64,000 nucleotides of DNA, taken from positions 1 to 64,000 of the forward strand of contig NZ_KZ984565.1 in assembly GCF_003574445.1 (NCBI RefSeq). Reading direction: 5' to 3'. The notes beneath the pieces were generated by a model. That model saw nothing but the letters and a program-made list of their open reading frames with translations. It ran no database searches and was not told the origin of the DNA. Both the position numbers and the translations under genes were made by a program. Source of the stretch: Streptomyces sp. YIM 130001 (GTDB taxonomy: Bacteria > Actinomycetota > Actinomycetes > Streptomycetales > Streptomycetaceae). Every line of letters starts with the position of its first letter. Within the stretch, counting starts at the first letter, position 1. Below, piece by piece: positions 16,013 to 25,052 of the stretch.

Positions 16013-16978
16013 ATGAACCGCAAGATCCGCAACGTACGCAAGTCCGCCCTGGTCGCCCTGTGCTGCGCCGCGGTGGGTGTCGGCCTGGTCGGCTGCGAGG
16101 ACGAGCCGAAGGCGGACAAGAAGCCCGCGGCGAGCAGCACCGGCGACGGCGCGAAGGACGGAGCGGCGAAGGGTGACGGCGCCGAGGACGAGGGCGCGAA
16201 GGCGGACGACGCGGCCGCGTTCACCGGGACCAAGAAGATCAAGGTCGACGGGCGGACGGTGAATGTCTCCTGCTCGGGCAAGGCCGCGGAGGGCAAGCCG
16301 GTCGTCATGCTGCTGCACGGCGGCGGTGACGATGTGACGAAGCTGGCCGGTCTGCAGAAGTCCGTCAGCGGCAAGGACCGGGTGTGCTCGTACGACCGTC
16401 TCGGCGCGGGGGCCAGCGACAAGCCCGAGGGGCTCCAGACGGTGGAGGACGCGGGGAAGGTCCTGACCGGTGTGCTGGACCAGGTCGCGGGGGAGTCGCC
16501 GGTGGTGCTGGCCGGGCACTCGCTGGGTGGCCTCTTCGCCGGGCGGTACGCGCCGGACCACCAGGACCGGATCAAGGGCCTGGTCCTGATGGACGCCACC
16601 TCGCCGACCCAGGGCGCGGATCTCAAGAAGCTGATTCCCGCGGACGCGGACAAGGCGTCGGCGGAGCTGCGTGATCAGACGCTGATGGTCCTGCAGGGCA
16701 AGGGGCCGGAGAAGCTGGTGACCCCGGACGGGCCGGTGCGCTCCGCCGGTGACATCCCGGTCGAGGTGATCCAGCACGGCAAGCAGTACCTGGGTGCCGT
16801 TCCGAAGTACGGCAAGGGTCTCGAGCGGGCGTGGACGCAGGGCCAGCACGAGTGGCTGAAGCTGTCGAGCAACAGCAAGCTGAGTGTCGCCAAGAACAGT
16901 GAGCACTACATCTACGTCGATGAGCCCGACGTCGCCGTCGCCGCGATCCAGCAGGTCGTGCAGGGCGCGACCGGCTGA
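16013..16978 (+). CDS. alpha/beta-hydrolase lipoprotein
   Basis: A 321-residue membrane-anchored extracytoplasmic hydrolase. The signal peptide ends in the lipobox LVGC (Cys near 28), followed by a low-complexity Lys/Asp/Ala/Gly linker to about residue 70. The catalytic domain shows MLLHGGGDD (oxyanion hole), a Ser nucleophile in VVLAGHSLGGLFAG, an Asp in LVLMDATSP, and a His in NSEHYIYVDEP. It probably acts on small esters or lipids, and the substrate is unknown. GAGGG precedes the ATG. A bidirectional hairpin follows, shared with the convergent helicase gene. Confidence 0.88.
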   Translation: MNRKIRNVRKSALVALCCAAVGVGLVGCEDEPKADKKPAASSTGDGAKDGAAKGDGAEDEGAKADDAAAFTGTKKIKVDGRTVNVSCSGKAAEGKPVVMLLHGGGDDVTKLAGLQKSVSGKDRVCSYDRLGAGASDKPEGLQTVEDAGKVLTGVLDQVAGESPVVLAGHSLGGLFAGRYAPDHQDRIKGLVLMDATSPTQGADLKKLIPADADKASAELRDQTLMVLQGKGPEKLVTPDGPVRSAGDIPVEVIQHGKQYLGAVPKYGKGLERAWTQGQHEWLKLSSNSKLSVAKNSEHYIYVDEPDVAVAAIQQVVQGATG

Positions 16979-17023
16979 CGCCCGCCGCATCCGCCGACCG
17001 TCGAACCGCACGGCGTCGCAGAC

Positions 17024-17058
17024 ACCCCGCCGGGGAAACCCCCTTACCCCGGCGGGGT
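17024..17058. terminator. bidirectional terminator hairpin
   Basis: ACCCCGCCGGGG at 17024-17035 pairs perfectly with CCCCGGCGGGGT at 17047-17058 around an 11-nt loop. It lies between the stops of the convergent esterase and helicase genes. Confidence 0.82.
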
Positions 17059-17080
17059 CCAGCCGTGTCCGGTGAACCGT

Positions 17081-19192
17081 TCAGCCGGCCAACTGCCGCG
17101 GCAGAGGCGCTCCATGAACAACCGTCAGGCCCGACACCGCTCGCGTCAGAGCCACATAGAGGCGGCGCAGCCCCGTGCGGTCGTCCGGCTCGGCATCGAC
17201 CACCGCGGACGGTTCGTCGAGTACCACGTAGTCGTACTCCAGGCCCTTGGCCAGAGACGCGGGGACCAGGGTGAGCCGGGCTTCGTGGGTGGTCTCCTCG
17301 CCCGGTGCGAGGTGGCGCACGCCGGCCTCGTCGAGGGCGCGGGCCAGCTCGGGGATCCGGATGTCGGCCGCGATCAGGCCGATGGAGCCCTCCTGCTCGA
17401 GCGCCTCGGTGCAGGCCTCCACCGTCGCCGCCGCCGGTGCACCCGGCACCTGGCGGATCTCCAGCGCCCCCGGCGACTCACGTACCGACCGCACCTCGGT
17501 CAGTCCCGGGGCGATGTCCGGCAGCAGCCTCGACGCGAACGCGATCACCTCGCGCGGCACACGGAAGCCCGCGGTGAGCTCCTCGACCAGCGCGTCCCGC
17601 TTGCCCAGATGGGCAAGCGCCTCGTCCCAACTCGCCGTCGCCCAGGGCGTGGTGCCCTGGGCCAGATCGCCGAGCACCGTCGCCGATCCGGTCGAGCAGC
17701 GGCGGCCCACCGCCCGGTACTGCATCGGCGACAGGTCCTGCGCCTCGTCCAGCACCACATGGCCGAGCGAATGTGTGCGCTCCACCAAGTCCCGCGCCTC
17801 GTCGATCAACACGGTATCCGCCGCAGACCACTTGGCCGACTTCACCGACCGTGGCGGCTTCTCCCAGCGGACCGTCTTCTGCTCGTCCGCATCCAGGATC
17901 CCCTCGGCGTGCTCGGCCAGGAACTCGGCGTCGGCCAGCAGCCGGAGCACCAGTTTCGCCGGATCCACCTGCGGCCAGCAGGACTTGACGGCCGCCTTCA
18001 CCGCCGCGTTCCGCGCGACCGCGTCCTGCACCCGGTCGTCCGGCGCCTCGCCCGCCTGCTCCATGCGGACCAGGATCGCGTGCGCGATGCGCTGCGGCAG
18101 CGCCGCGCGGGCCGCACCGTAGCGGATGTCGCGATCCAGCAACTCCTGCACGATCTCCGCCAGTTCGTATGCGGGGATGCGCCAGCGCCGTGAACCGCGC
18201 ACCACCATCAGTGCCTCTTCGGGCAGTGTCACGTGCGCCCGCACCGCGCGCCGCAGCACCTCGGCCATCCGGGCGTCGCCCTTGAGCAGTGCCGTGGCCG
18301 GCCCGTCGACGCCGCGTACCTCGACGTGCGCGACCAGGTCGTCGACCGTCGCCTGTTTGACCTCCAACTCGCCGAGTGCCGGGAGGACTTGCTCGATGTA
18401 GTGCAGGAACGACCTGTTCGGGCCGATCACCAGCGTCCCGGTGCGGGCCAGGCGCTCACGGTGCGCGTAGAGCAGGTACGCGACACGGTGCAGGCCCACC
18501 GCGGTCTTTCCGGTGCCGGGACCGCCCTGCACGCAGACCGTGCCGCCGAGTCCCGACCGTACGATCTCGTCCTGCTCCGGCTGGATCGTCGCGACGATGT
18601 CCCGCATCGGGCCCACACGCGGCCGCTCGATCTCCTGCTGCAGCAGCTTGCTGCTCCGCTCGGCCTCGCCGGGGTCGGAGAGCCGCTCGTCCTCGTACGC
18701 GGTCAACTCGCCGCCGGTGTAACCGAATCGGCGGCGCAGGGCGATGTCCATCGGGTGCTGCTTGGACGCCTGGTAGAACGCCTGCGACACGGGCGCGCGC
18801 CAGTCGATCACCATCGGATTGCCGTCGACGTCGTGCACGTGGCGGCGGCCGATGTAGAAGCGGTCGCCGTCCGCGCCCTCCGCCTCGTCGGCGCCGATCC
18901 GGTGCAGATGGTCGAGGCGGCCGAAGAAGAGCGGGGTGTGGGAGAGGTCGGCGAGGGCCTTGATGCGCTCCTCGATCTGACTGTGCAGGACCTCCGAGTT
19001 GACCCAGTTCGCGGTGACGTCGCGGATGTCGAGCGACTGGACGTCCTCGCGCATCGCCCGCAGGGCGCTCCGTGAGGCGGTCAGATGGGCCTGCTCGCCG
19101 GCGAGCGGGCCGCCGCCCCGGCTGTCCGCCTTGAGCGCACCGTCCGGTCGGTCATCGGCGGCGGCCGTGCTGGGTCGTACGTCCTCGGACAT
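17081..19192 (-). CDS. HelD/HelR-like superfamily 1 helicase (RNA polymerase-associated)
   Basis: A 703-residue UvrD-type ATPase. The N-terminus has a coiled arm (RSALRAMREDVQSLDIRDVTANWVN), then FYIGRRHVHD and VIDWRAPVSQAFYQAS, typical of HelD proteins. Helicase motifs are Walker A GGPGTGKT in VCVQGGPGTGKTAVGLHRVAYLLY, VVLDEAQDLSPMQYRAVGRR (motif II/III), and the C-terminal VPASLAKGLEYDYVVLDEP and LRRLYVALTRAVSGLTVVHG. HelD factors dissociate stalled RNA polymerase; the Streptomyces paralogue HelR also rescues it from rifamycin. I did not see a rifamycin-associated element upstream. The ATG at 19190-19192 has GGAGG 11 nt before it. Confidence 0.87.
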   Translation of the reverse strand: MSEDVRPSTAAADDRPDGALKADSRGGGPLAGEQAHLTASRSALRAMREDVQSLDIRDVTANWVNSEVLHSQIEERIKALADLSHTPLFFGRLDHLHRIGADEAEGADGDRFYIGRRHVHDVDGNPMVIDWRAPVSQAFYQASKQHPMDIALRRRFGYTGGELTAYEDERLSDPGEAERSSKLLQQEIERPRVGPMRDIVATIQPEQDEIVRSGLGGTVCVQGGPGTGKTAVGLHRVAYLLYAHRERLARTGTLVIGPNRSFLHYIEQVLPALGELEVKQATVDDLVAHVEVRGVDGPATALLKGDARMAEVLRRAVRAHVTLPEEALMVVRGSRRWRIPAYELAEIVQELLDRDIRYGAARAALPQRIAHAILVRMEQAGEAPDDRVQDAVARNAAVKAAVKSCWPQVDPAKLVLRLLADAEFLAEHAEGILDADEQKTVRWEKPPRSVKSAKWSAADTVLIDEARDLVERTHSLGHVVLDEAQDLSPMQYRAVGRRCSTGSATVLGDLAQGTTPWATASWDEALAHLGKRDALVEELTAGFRVPREVIAFASRLLPDIAPGLTEVRSVRESPGALEIRQVPGAPAAATVEACTEALEQEGSIGLIAADIRIPELARALDEAGVRHLAPGEETTHEARLTLVPASLAKGLEYDYVVLDEPSAVVDAEPDDRTGLRRLYVALTRAVSGLTVVHGAPLPRQLAG

Positions 19193-19552
19193 GGTGGTGC
19201 TGCCTCCGGGTTCACCAAGAGCGGGGGCGGGGGTGCTCACGGTTCGCTGCGCGCAGTCCGTGCGAACACCCCGGCCTACAAGGGCAGCCGACCGGTTACC
19301 GTCCGGACGGCGGCGCTCCACGACGGGAGGCGGGAAGGCGGGAGTCTAAGCCAAGGGGTGGGGGCGGAGCCAAACGGTTTTCCTGGCGGCGTCGGCCCCA
19401 GCCCGGTGGACCCACCGCTCAGGGCCCACCCCGAGACCACGTCAGGGTTCGACTGTGACCTGAGAGGGACCCGGTCCCCCTGCGGGTGGAGATGGAACGG
19501 GCCCACGAATAGGCCCCCGGGCCGACGCGCCGGGAGGGCCCCCGAGCCCACC
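19193..19552. other. 360-bp intergenic region between divergent genes
   Basis: Contains the upstream regions of the HelD-like gene and of the small membrane protein gene. No reading frame is convincing. The segment GGGCCCACGAATAGGCCC at about 19499-19516 can pair with itself. Confidence 0.4.
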
Positions 19553-19756
19553 ATGGACACCATGAGCAGCGCATCCTTCACCCCGGCCCCCGTCCGGACC
19601 GCCCGGCACCACGGCGCCAGCGCCGCTGCCGGGCCCCGGCACCACCACCCCCTCGGCAGCGCCCTGCGCGCGGCCAAGGCCTTCGCCGGCGCCGCGATCG
19701 GCGTCGTCCTCCTGGGCGAGAGCGAGTACGGCGAGGCGGGCGTACGGCGGCGCTGA
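19553..19756 (+). CDS. small conserved hypothetical protein
   Basis: A 67-residue basic/hydrophobic protein. After a His/Arg-rich N-terminus (TARHHGASAAAGPRHHHPLG) it has one hydrophobic helix (AAKAFAGAAIGVVLLGESEYGEAGVRRR). Similar short C-terminal signatures (LGEYxEGAGVRR) occur in small uncharacterised Streptomyces proteins. The start is uncertain: ATG 19553 has GGGAGGG about 15 nt upstream, while ATG 19562 is equally possible and would give 64 residues. Confidence 0.6.
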   Translation: MDTMSSASFTPAPVRTARHHGASAAAGPRHHHPLGSALRAAKAFAGAAIGVVLLGESEYGEAGVRRR

Positions 19757-19775
19757 GCCCCGTGGCGCCGCCGGC

Positions 19776-21413
19776 TCACGCCTGCAGGATGTCGTCCGCG
19801 TCCGCGATCCGGTAGGCGTAGCCCTGCTCGGCGAGGAACCGCTGGCGGTGCGCCGCGAAGTCCTGGTCGATCGTGTCGCGCGCGACGACGGAGTAGAAGC
19901 GTGCCTCGTGCCCGTCCGCCTTCGGCCGCAGTACCCGTCCGAGCCGCTGTGCCTCCTCCTGCCGCGAGCCGAAGGTGCCGGACACCTGGATCGCGACCGT
20001 CGCCTCGGGCAGGTCGATCGAGAAGTTCGCGACCTTGGAGACCACCAGGACGTTCAACTCGCCCTGGCGGAAGGCCTCGAACAGCTTCTCGCGCTGTGCG
20101 TTCGTCGTCTCCCCCTTGATGACCGGCGCGTCCAGATGCTCGCCCAACTCGTCGAGCTGATCGATGTACTGGCCGATGACCAGGGTCTGTTCGCCCTGGT
20201 GCCGGGCCACCAGCGCCTCGGTGACCTTCCGCTTCGTCGCGGTCGTCGCGCAGAAGCGGTACTTCTCGTCGGACTCGGCCGTCGCGTACGCGAGACGCTC
20301 GCTGTCCGTCAGGCTGACGCGCACCTCCACGCAGTCGGCCGGCGCGATGTACCCCTGCGCCTCGATCTCCTTCCACGGAGCGTCGAACCGCTTCGGCCCG
20401 ATCAGCGAGAACACGTCCGACTCCCGCCCGTCCTCACGCACCAGCGTCGCGGTCAGGCCGAGCCGCCGGCGCGCCTGCAGATCGGCGGTGAACTTGAAGA
20501 CCGGCGCCGGAAGCAGATGCACCTCGTCGTAGACCACCAGACCCCAGTCGCGCGAGTCGAAGAGCTCCAGGTGCGGGTAGATGCCCTTCCGCTTCGTCGT
20601 GAGGACCTGGTACGTGGCGATGGTGACCGGGCGGATCTCCTTGCGCGTACCGGAGTACTCGCCGATCTCCTCCTCGGTCAGTGAGGTCCGCTTGATCAGC
20701 TCGTGCTTCCACTGCCGGGCCGAGACCGTGTTGGTCACCAGGATCAGGGTGGTCGCCTTCGCCTCGGCCATCGCACCCGCACCGACGAGCGTCTTGCCCG
20801 CGCCGCAGGGCAGCACGACGACGCCGGAGCCGCCGTGCCAGAAGTTTTCCACGGCCTGCTTCTGGTACGGCCGCAGCGACCAGCCGGACTCGTCGAGTTC
20901 GATCTCGTGCGCCTCGCCGTCGACGTAACCGGCGAGGTCCTCGGCCGGCCAGCCCAGCTTGAGCAGCGTCTGCTTGATCTGGCCGCGCTCGGAGGGGTGC
21001 ACTGCCACGGTGTCCGGGTCGATCCGGGTGCCGACCAGCGGCGCGATCCGCTTCGACCGCAGCACCTCCTCGAGCACGGGCCGGTCGGTGCTGGTCAGGA
21101 CCAGGCCGTGGGTGGGGTGCTTGGAGAGGGTCAGACGGCCGTACCGGGACATCGTCTCGGCGATGTCCACGAGCAGCGCGTGCGGAACCGGATAGCGGGA
21201 GAACTCGACGAGGGCGTCCACGACCTGCTCCGCGTCGTGGCCGGCCGCCCGCGCGTTCCACAGGCCGAGCGGCGTCACCCGGTAGGTGTGGATGTGCTCG
21301 GGCGCGCGCTCCAGTTCCGCGAACGGGGCGATGACGCGACGGCAGGCCTCCGCCTGCTCATGGTCGACCTCGAGCAGGAGCGTCTTGTCGCTCTGGACGA
21401 TCAGACAGGACAC
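19776..21413 (-). CDS. XPB/ERCC3-type DNA repair helicase
   Basis: A 545-residue superfamily 2 3'-5' DNA helicase of the bacterial XPB class. Visible parts: a damage-recognition-like N-terminal domain (about 1-170), the Q-region WSLRPYQKQAVENFW, Walker A VVLPCGAGKTLVGAGAM, motif II VVYDEVHLLPAPVFK (DEVH), motif III LGLTATLVREDGRESD (with the RED motif), and motif VI QRLGRVLRP. These enzymes unwind DNA in repair, possibly with a nuclease partner. GTG 21411-21413 is preceded by GGAGG. The usual partner gene (at 22569-25052 here) lies upstream on the same strand, separated by the MarR and VOC genes. Confidence 0.95.
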   Translation of the reverse strand: MSCLIVQSDKTLLLEVDHEQAEACRRVIAPFAELERAPEHIHTYRVTPLGLWNARAAGHDAEQVVDALVEFSRYPVPHALLVDIAETMSRYGRLTLSKHPTHGLVLTSTDRPVLEEVLRSKRIAPLVGTRIDPDTVAVHPSERGQIKQTLLKLGWPAEDLAGYVDGEAHEIELDESGWSLRPYQKQAVENFWHGGSGVVVLPCGAGKTLVGAGAMAEAKATTLILVTNTVSARQWKHELIKRTSLTEEEIGEYSGTRKEIRPVTIATYQVLTTKRKGIYPHLELFDSRDWGLVVYDEVHLLPAPVFKFTADLQARRRLGLTATLVREDGRESDVFSLIGPKRFDAPWKEIEAQGYIAPADCVEVRVSLTDSERLAYATAESDEKYRFCATTATKRKVTEALVARHQGEQTLVIGQYIDQLDELGEHLDAPVIKGETTNAQREKLFEAFRQGELNVLVVSKVANFSIDLPEATVAIQVSGTFGSRQEEAQRLGRVLRPKADGHEARFYSVVARDTIDQDFAAHRQRFLAEQGYAYRIADADDILQA

Positions 21414-21579
21414 ACGTACCTCCGGGAAGCGCCATCACGCGAAACTCCAGAGTTTACCGCCACGGGGGTGCCCGATGCGGGGTCCTGACCGGTGTCAGGA
21501 GTGCGGCCCGTGCGGGGTCACGGCTCCTGCCCGTCCTGTGTGCCACGACTCACGTTCCGCACACCGAATCCCGGGCCGG

Positions 21580-22065
21580 TCACCGCTCGCTCCCGTCCTC
21601 CTCGCCGCGCACGTTCCGCAGCATGCGCTGCAGTACGCGGACGGTCGTGGCGTAGTCGGCGTCGTCGATGCCCGCGTGGATGTGAGCGCGCCAGGCCGGG
21701 GCCCGGGCCTTGAGTTCCGTGCGGGCCCTGTCGCCGGCCCCGGTGATCCGCAGCCGCCCGTCCGGCTCTCGCGTGATCCACCCGCGCTCCAGCAGGATCT
21801 CGGCATCCGCCGCGAGGTCGTCCTCGGCCTGGCGGTACGACTTCGTCGTGTCGGTCAGTTCCGGGAGGGTCGTCCCGCGGTCGTCGGCCGCCAGATCGTG
21901 CGGCGACAGGAACCGGAGTATCCAGTACTGCGGCTGCGTGAACCCCGCCTCGGCCTGCCGGGCGCGGATGAACGCGAGGATCTCCTGGTGGGCGATCCCG
22001 GTCCAGTACGCGACCGGCTCGGTGGCGAGCTCCCGGTCCTCGGTCCGCTGCTGCTCCGTGGTCAT
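21580..22065 (-). CDS. MarR-family winged-helix regulator
   Basis: A 161-residue transcription factor. The N-terminal helix (VAYWTGIAHQEILAFIRARQAEAGFTQPQYWILRFL) is the dimerisation helix typical of this MarR subgroup. The winged helix is LTDTTKSYRQAEDDLAADAEILLERGWITREPDGRLRITGAG. The C-terminal helices complete the dimer. GAGAGG precedes ATG 22063-22065. It is divergent from the VOC-family resistance gene, with a 20-bp perfect palindrome between them that is the likely operator. The ligand is unknown. Confidence 0.85.
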   Translation of the reverse strand: MTTEQQRTEDRELATEPVAYWTGIAHQEILAFIRARQAEAGFTQPQYWILRFLSPHDLAADDRGTTLPELTDTTKSYRQAEDDLAADAEILLERGWITREPDGRLRITGAGDRARTELKARAPAWRAHIHAGIDDADYATTVRVLQRMLRNVRGEEDGSER

Positions 22066-22125
22066 CGGGCACCTCTCGGTCTCGTGGGCCGGCGGGTTCC
22101 CGCCGTCCTCGGAGTCGACCGTAAG

Positions 22126-22145
22126 ACCTCAAGCATGCTTGAGGT
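22126..22145. promoter_or_regulatory. 20-bp perfect palindromic operator, likely MarR site
   Basis: ACCTCAAGCATGCTTGAGGT is perfectly self-complementary. It lies 60 bp from the MarR start and 28 bp from the VOC start. Its right arm supplies the TTGAGG that serves as -35 (22139-22144) for a -10 TACGGT at 22161-22166, so bound repressor would block the VOC promoter. Confidence 0.85.
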
Positions 22146-22173
22146 AAAGCCCCATTTCGCTACGGTGTGCGGC

Positions 22174-22572
22174 ATGGACGCAGACGCATACGCCGTGCCG
22201 ATCCTGCCCAGCAGGGACCTCGGCGAGACACGGGACTTCTACGCCCGTCTGGGCTTCGAGGAGCGGGGTGAGTACGCGGCGCAGTACGGGTACCTGATCG
22301 TGGTCCGCGGCACCGTGGAGCTGCACTTCTCGTACGACGCCGAGACGGATCCCCTTACCACCGCGGGCAGTTGCTACGTCCACGTGCCGGACGCGGACGC
22401 GCTGCACGACGCGTGGAGCCGGCTCGGCGTGCCCACCGATCCCGCCACCGGAAGCCGCCTGGTGCCGCCCGTCGACACCGACTACGGCCTGCGCGAGTTC
22501 GCCGTGGTCGACCGCAGCGGCAACCTGCTCCGGATCGGCAGCCCGCTCGCCGATCCGGACGACAGGCCCTAG
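22174..22572 (+). CDS. VOC-superfamily protein, bleomycin-resistance-like
   Basis: A 132-residue glyoxalase/bleomycin-resistance fold with the usual AVPILPSRDLGETRDFYARLGFE opening, GYLIVVRGTVELHFSY, SCYVHVPDADALHDAW, and GLREFAVVDRSGNLLRIGSPL at the end. Members either sequester drugs or act as metal-dependent isomerases/dioxygenases; repression by an adjacent MarR suggests a protective role. ATG 22174 lies 7 nt after TACGGT, so the mRNA is probably leaderless; an in-frame ATG inside the operator (22135) is unlikely. Its TAG stop shares CTAG with the stop of the convergent gene. Confidence 0.87.
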   Translation: MDADAYAVPILPSRDLGETRDFYARLGFEERGEYAAQYGYLIVVRGTVELHFSYDAETDPLTTAGSCYVHVPDADALHDAWSRLGVPTDPATGSRLVPPVDTDYGLREFAVVDRSGNLLRIGSPLADPDDRP

Positions 22573-25052
22573 GCGGTGTCCGCCGGCCCTTCGGCCAGTT
22601 CGGCCACGCCCGTGATGCGGTGCAGCGGATACGTGCGGACCTCGTCCGCCGTGTGGTCGTAACCCGTGACGAACCCGCCCTCCACCCGGACGGGGGCGAT
22701 GACGCGCTGGCTGGCGGCGCCCTCGGCGTTCACGTAGCCGATCCACAGGGCCGCGCCGGTGAGGACCGAGGCCTGCATGGTGGCGAGGGTCTCGGCGGAG
22801 GTGGTGCGGGGGAGTTCACCGGTCCGGCGCGGGGTGTCGCGGCGCGGTGCCGTGGACGCCAGATCACCGGCGCGGATCGCGCGGACGGCCGCGTCGAGCA
22901 GCGTGCCGTCCGGCGGCGGCGGACCGTCCGGCACCGGGTCCGGTGCGGTGCGCGGCGGGGTGCGGTGCGCGTGGGCGCGGGTGATGAGGACGTCGCCGTC
23001 GGCGGTCTCGGCCGCCGGGGCGAAGCCCATCGCGCGCAGTCCGTCGAGCAGCGCGCCGGGGTCGGCCTGGGCGGCGAGCACGGTCGGCGCGAGGCGCCGC
23101 AGGCGCAGGTTCTGCGCGCGCTTGTCGGCCATGATCTCGCCGAGCACGGCGTCGTCGTCGCAGCGGACGTACGCCGATGCGGCCCCGATGCGCAGGTGAC
23201 CGTGCTTGCGGGCCACGTCGTCGATCAGATAGGCGAGCGGCTGCGGCACCGGCGTCCGGGAGTGCTCGGTCAGGAAGGTGTGCAGGTCGGATGCGCTACG
23301 GCCGGCATCGAGCGCACGGCGTACGGAACCGGGGGTGAAGCGGTACACCGTCGCGCCGCCCTTGGACTCCACGTCGGCGAGCACGGCGAGCGTCTCCGCG
23401 AGCGGCCGCTCCAGCGGGCCGGGCGCGACGGCGGTCAGGTCGGCCTGCAGCAGTACGTGGTCGAGCGGCTCGGGCAGCAGCGGCGCGAGCACGGCCGCCG
23501 CCCGGGAGGCAGCGGAGCCGGCCTCGGCCGGGGACCCCGGAGCCGGTGCGTCGAGGAGAGTGCGGCCCTGCGCGGAGAGGGCGCCGCGGCCGGTGAGGCC
23601 GACCAGTTCCGCCTCGTCGAGCGTCCAGCGGGCCAGCCGGGAGCGTAGGTCGTCCGGGGGATCGGTGGGAGTGCCCGCGCTCTCGGCGGATCGCAGCGGA
23701 CGCTCCCAGCGGAGGCGGGCCAGTACCGACGCCGCGTCGGGGGCCGCACCCTCGGGCAGCTCCGCGAGCAGGGCGAGCACCCTGCCCCGCACCTCGGGAG
23801 CCGCCGAACGGTCCAGGTGCGGGCCGAGCGCGGACAGCGCACGCTCCTTCGCGTCACGGGAACCGACCAGACCCGCGGTACGGGTCGCCGACAGCCAGGC
23901 CGTGGCGAGCACCGCCCAGCGCTCCGGGGCCGGCAGCTCGAGCCACGCGTCGTACGCCGGCGTCGCCGCGTACCGCTCGTCCGCCTCGCCGTCCGAGGCG
24001 ATCAGGCCCGCGGCGTAGGCGAGTTCGACCCAGAACGCGGCGACCGGCTCCGACAGATCGAGCGCCACCGCCGTCCGCTTCAGGTCCCGCACGCTCAGAC
24101 CGCCCGCCCGCATCACCGCGGGCCCGCCCTCGTGCCACTCCCGCAGCAGTTCCTCGACGGTCGCGAGCGCGGTGTAGGCCTGCCCGGCCGCCGTGGTGTC
24201 CACGATCCGCGGCCGGTGCTCGCGCGCGACACCGACCTCGGGCGGCAGCGGACCGACTTCGCGGTGCGCACGCCCGGCGCGCAGATGCAGGGCCGCCTCA
24301 CGCGGCAGGGTCACGGTCCCCGGCGACGTCGGCACCAGGAGCCCGCGGTCGAGCAGCAGGCGCAGATGCGGCGCCGGATCGGCGGTCACCTGGCCGTACG
24401 GAGGCCCCCAGGTCAGCCGGCCGAGCACGGTGAGCGCCTCGGCCGGCACCTCGTCGAGCAGCGCCGCCATCCGGGGCCGGTCGGTGAACAGGGCGGTCAG
24501 CGCCTGCACCGCCGACACCGGGTCGTGCGTGGCGGGCAGGCCCGCCGCCGCGACGATCTGCTGCAGACGCCCCGGCGACATACCTGCGGTGGCCTCGGTG
24601 AGAGTCGGGCCGAGGCCCGTGGGGGACGGGTGCTGAGGGGACGGCGCGAGCAGTTCGCGGGCCGTACGCACCAGGCGGAGCCGGTCCTCGGGGCCCCAGA
24701 CGAGGGCCTGGTTCCGCAGTACGGCGAGGGCCCCGGGCAGCGCCGCCTCGACATCGGCGTCGCCGTCGTCACCGGCGAGCAGGGCGCAGAGCTCCGCGTA
24801 GGGAGCCGGGTCGGAGGCCACGGCGAGGGCCTCCGCGGTCTGCAGGGCGAAGGTGTCGAGCCGCTCGACGGCCCGTACGACGGAGGCACGGGTACCGGCC
24901 CGGGTGGCGAGCTGCGTCAGGTCGTTCGGAACGGGGTTGAGCAGGTCGGGCCGCGCTCGGAGCAGCGCGGCGAGGGAGACGTCGTCGCGGCGCCTCAACT
25001 CCTCGGCGAGGGTCCTCGCAGGGGCAGCGGCCTCCCTGCTGTCGTTCGTCAT
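22569..25052 (-). CDS. XPB-associated helicase-C-domain protein (Rv0862c-like)
   Basis: An 827-residue protein matching the actinobacterial family found beside XPB helicase genes. Blocks include RTLAEELRRRDDVSLAALLRARPDLLNPVPNDLTQLATRAGTR, a run of winged-helix-like repeats through the middle, ETLAVLADVESKGGATVYRF, LADFLTEHSRTPVPQPLAYLIDD-like sequence near residue 590, and a final WYL-like strand-rich segment (ALWIGYVNAEGAASQRVIAPVRVEGGFVTGYDH). It lacks Walker motifs. The C-terminus suggests a sensor or nucleic-acid-binding module. Function is unproven. TAACGT lies 7 nt before ATG 25050-25052, implying a leaderless message. Confidence 0.82.
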   Translation of the reverse strand: MTNDSREAAAPARTLAEELRRRDDVSLAALLRARPDLLNPVPNDLTQLATRAGTRASVVRAVERLDTFALQTAEALAVASDPAPYAELCALLAGDDGDADVEAALPGALAVLRNQALVWGPEDRLRLVRTARELLAPSPQHPSPTGLGPTLTEATAGMSPGRLQQIVAAAGLPATHDPVSAVQALTALFTDRPRMAALLDEVPAEALTVLGRLTWGPPYGQVTADPAPHLRLLLDRGLLVPTSPGTVTLPREAALHLRAGRAHREVGPLPPEVGVAREHRPRIVDTTAAGQAYTALATVEELLREWHEGGPAVMRAGGLSVRDLKRTAVALDLSEPVAAFWVELAYAAGLIASDGEADERYAATPAYDAWLELPAPERWAVLATAWLSATRTAGLVGSRDAKERALSALGPHLDRSAAPEVRGRVLALLAELPEGAAPDAASVLARLRWERPLRSAESAGTPTDPPDDLRSRLARWTLDEAELVGLTGRGALSAQGRTLLDAPAPGSPAEAGSAASRAAAVLAPLLPEPLDHVLLQADLTAVAPGPLERPLAETLAVLADVESKGGATVYRFTPGSVRRALDAGRSASDLHTFLTEHSRTPVPQPLAYLIDDVARKHGHLRIGAASAYVRCDDDAVLGEIMADKRAQNLRLRRLAPTVLAAQADPGALLDGLRAMGFAPAAETADGDVLITRAHAHRTPPRTAPDPVPDGPPPPDGTLLDAAVRAIRAGDLASTAPRRDTPRRTGELPRTTSAETLATMQASVLTGAALWIGYVNAEGAASQRVIAPVRVEGGFVTGYDHTADEVRTYPLHRITGVAELAEGPADTA

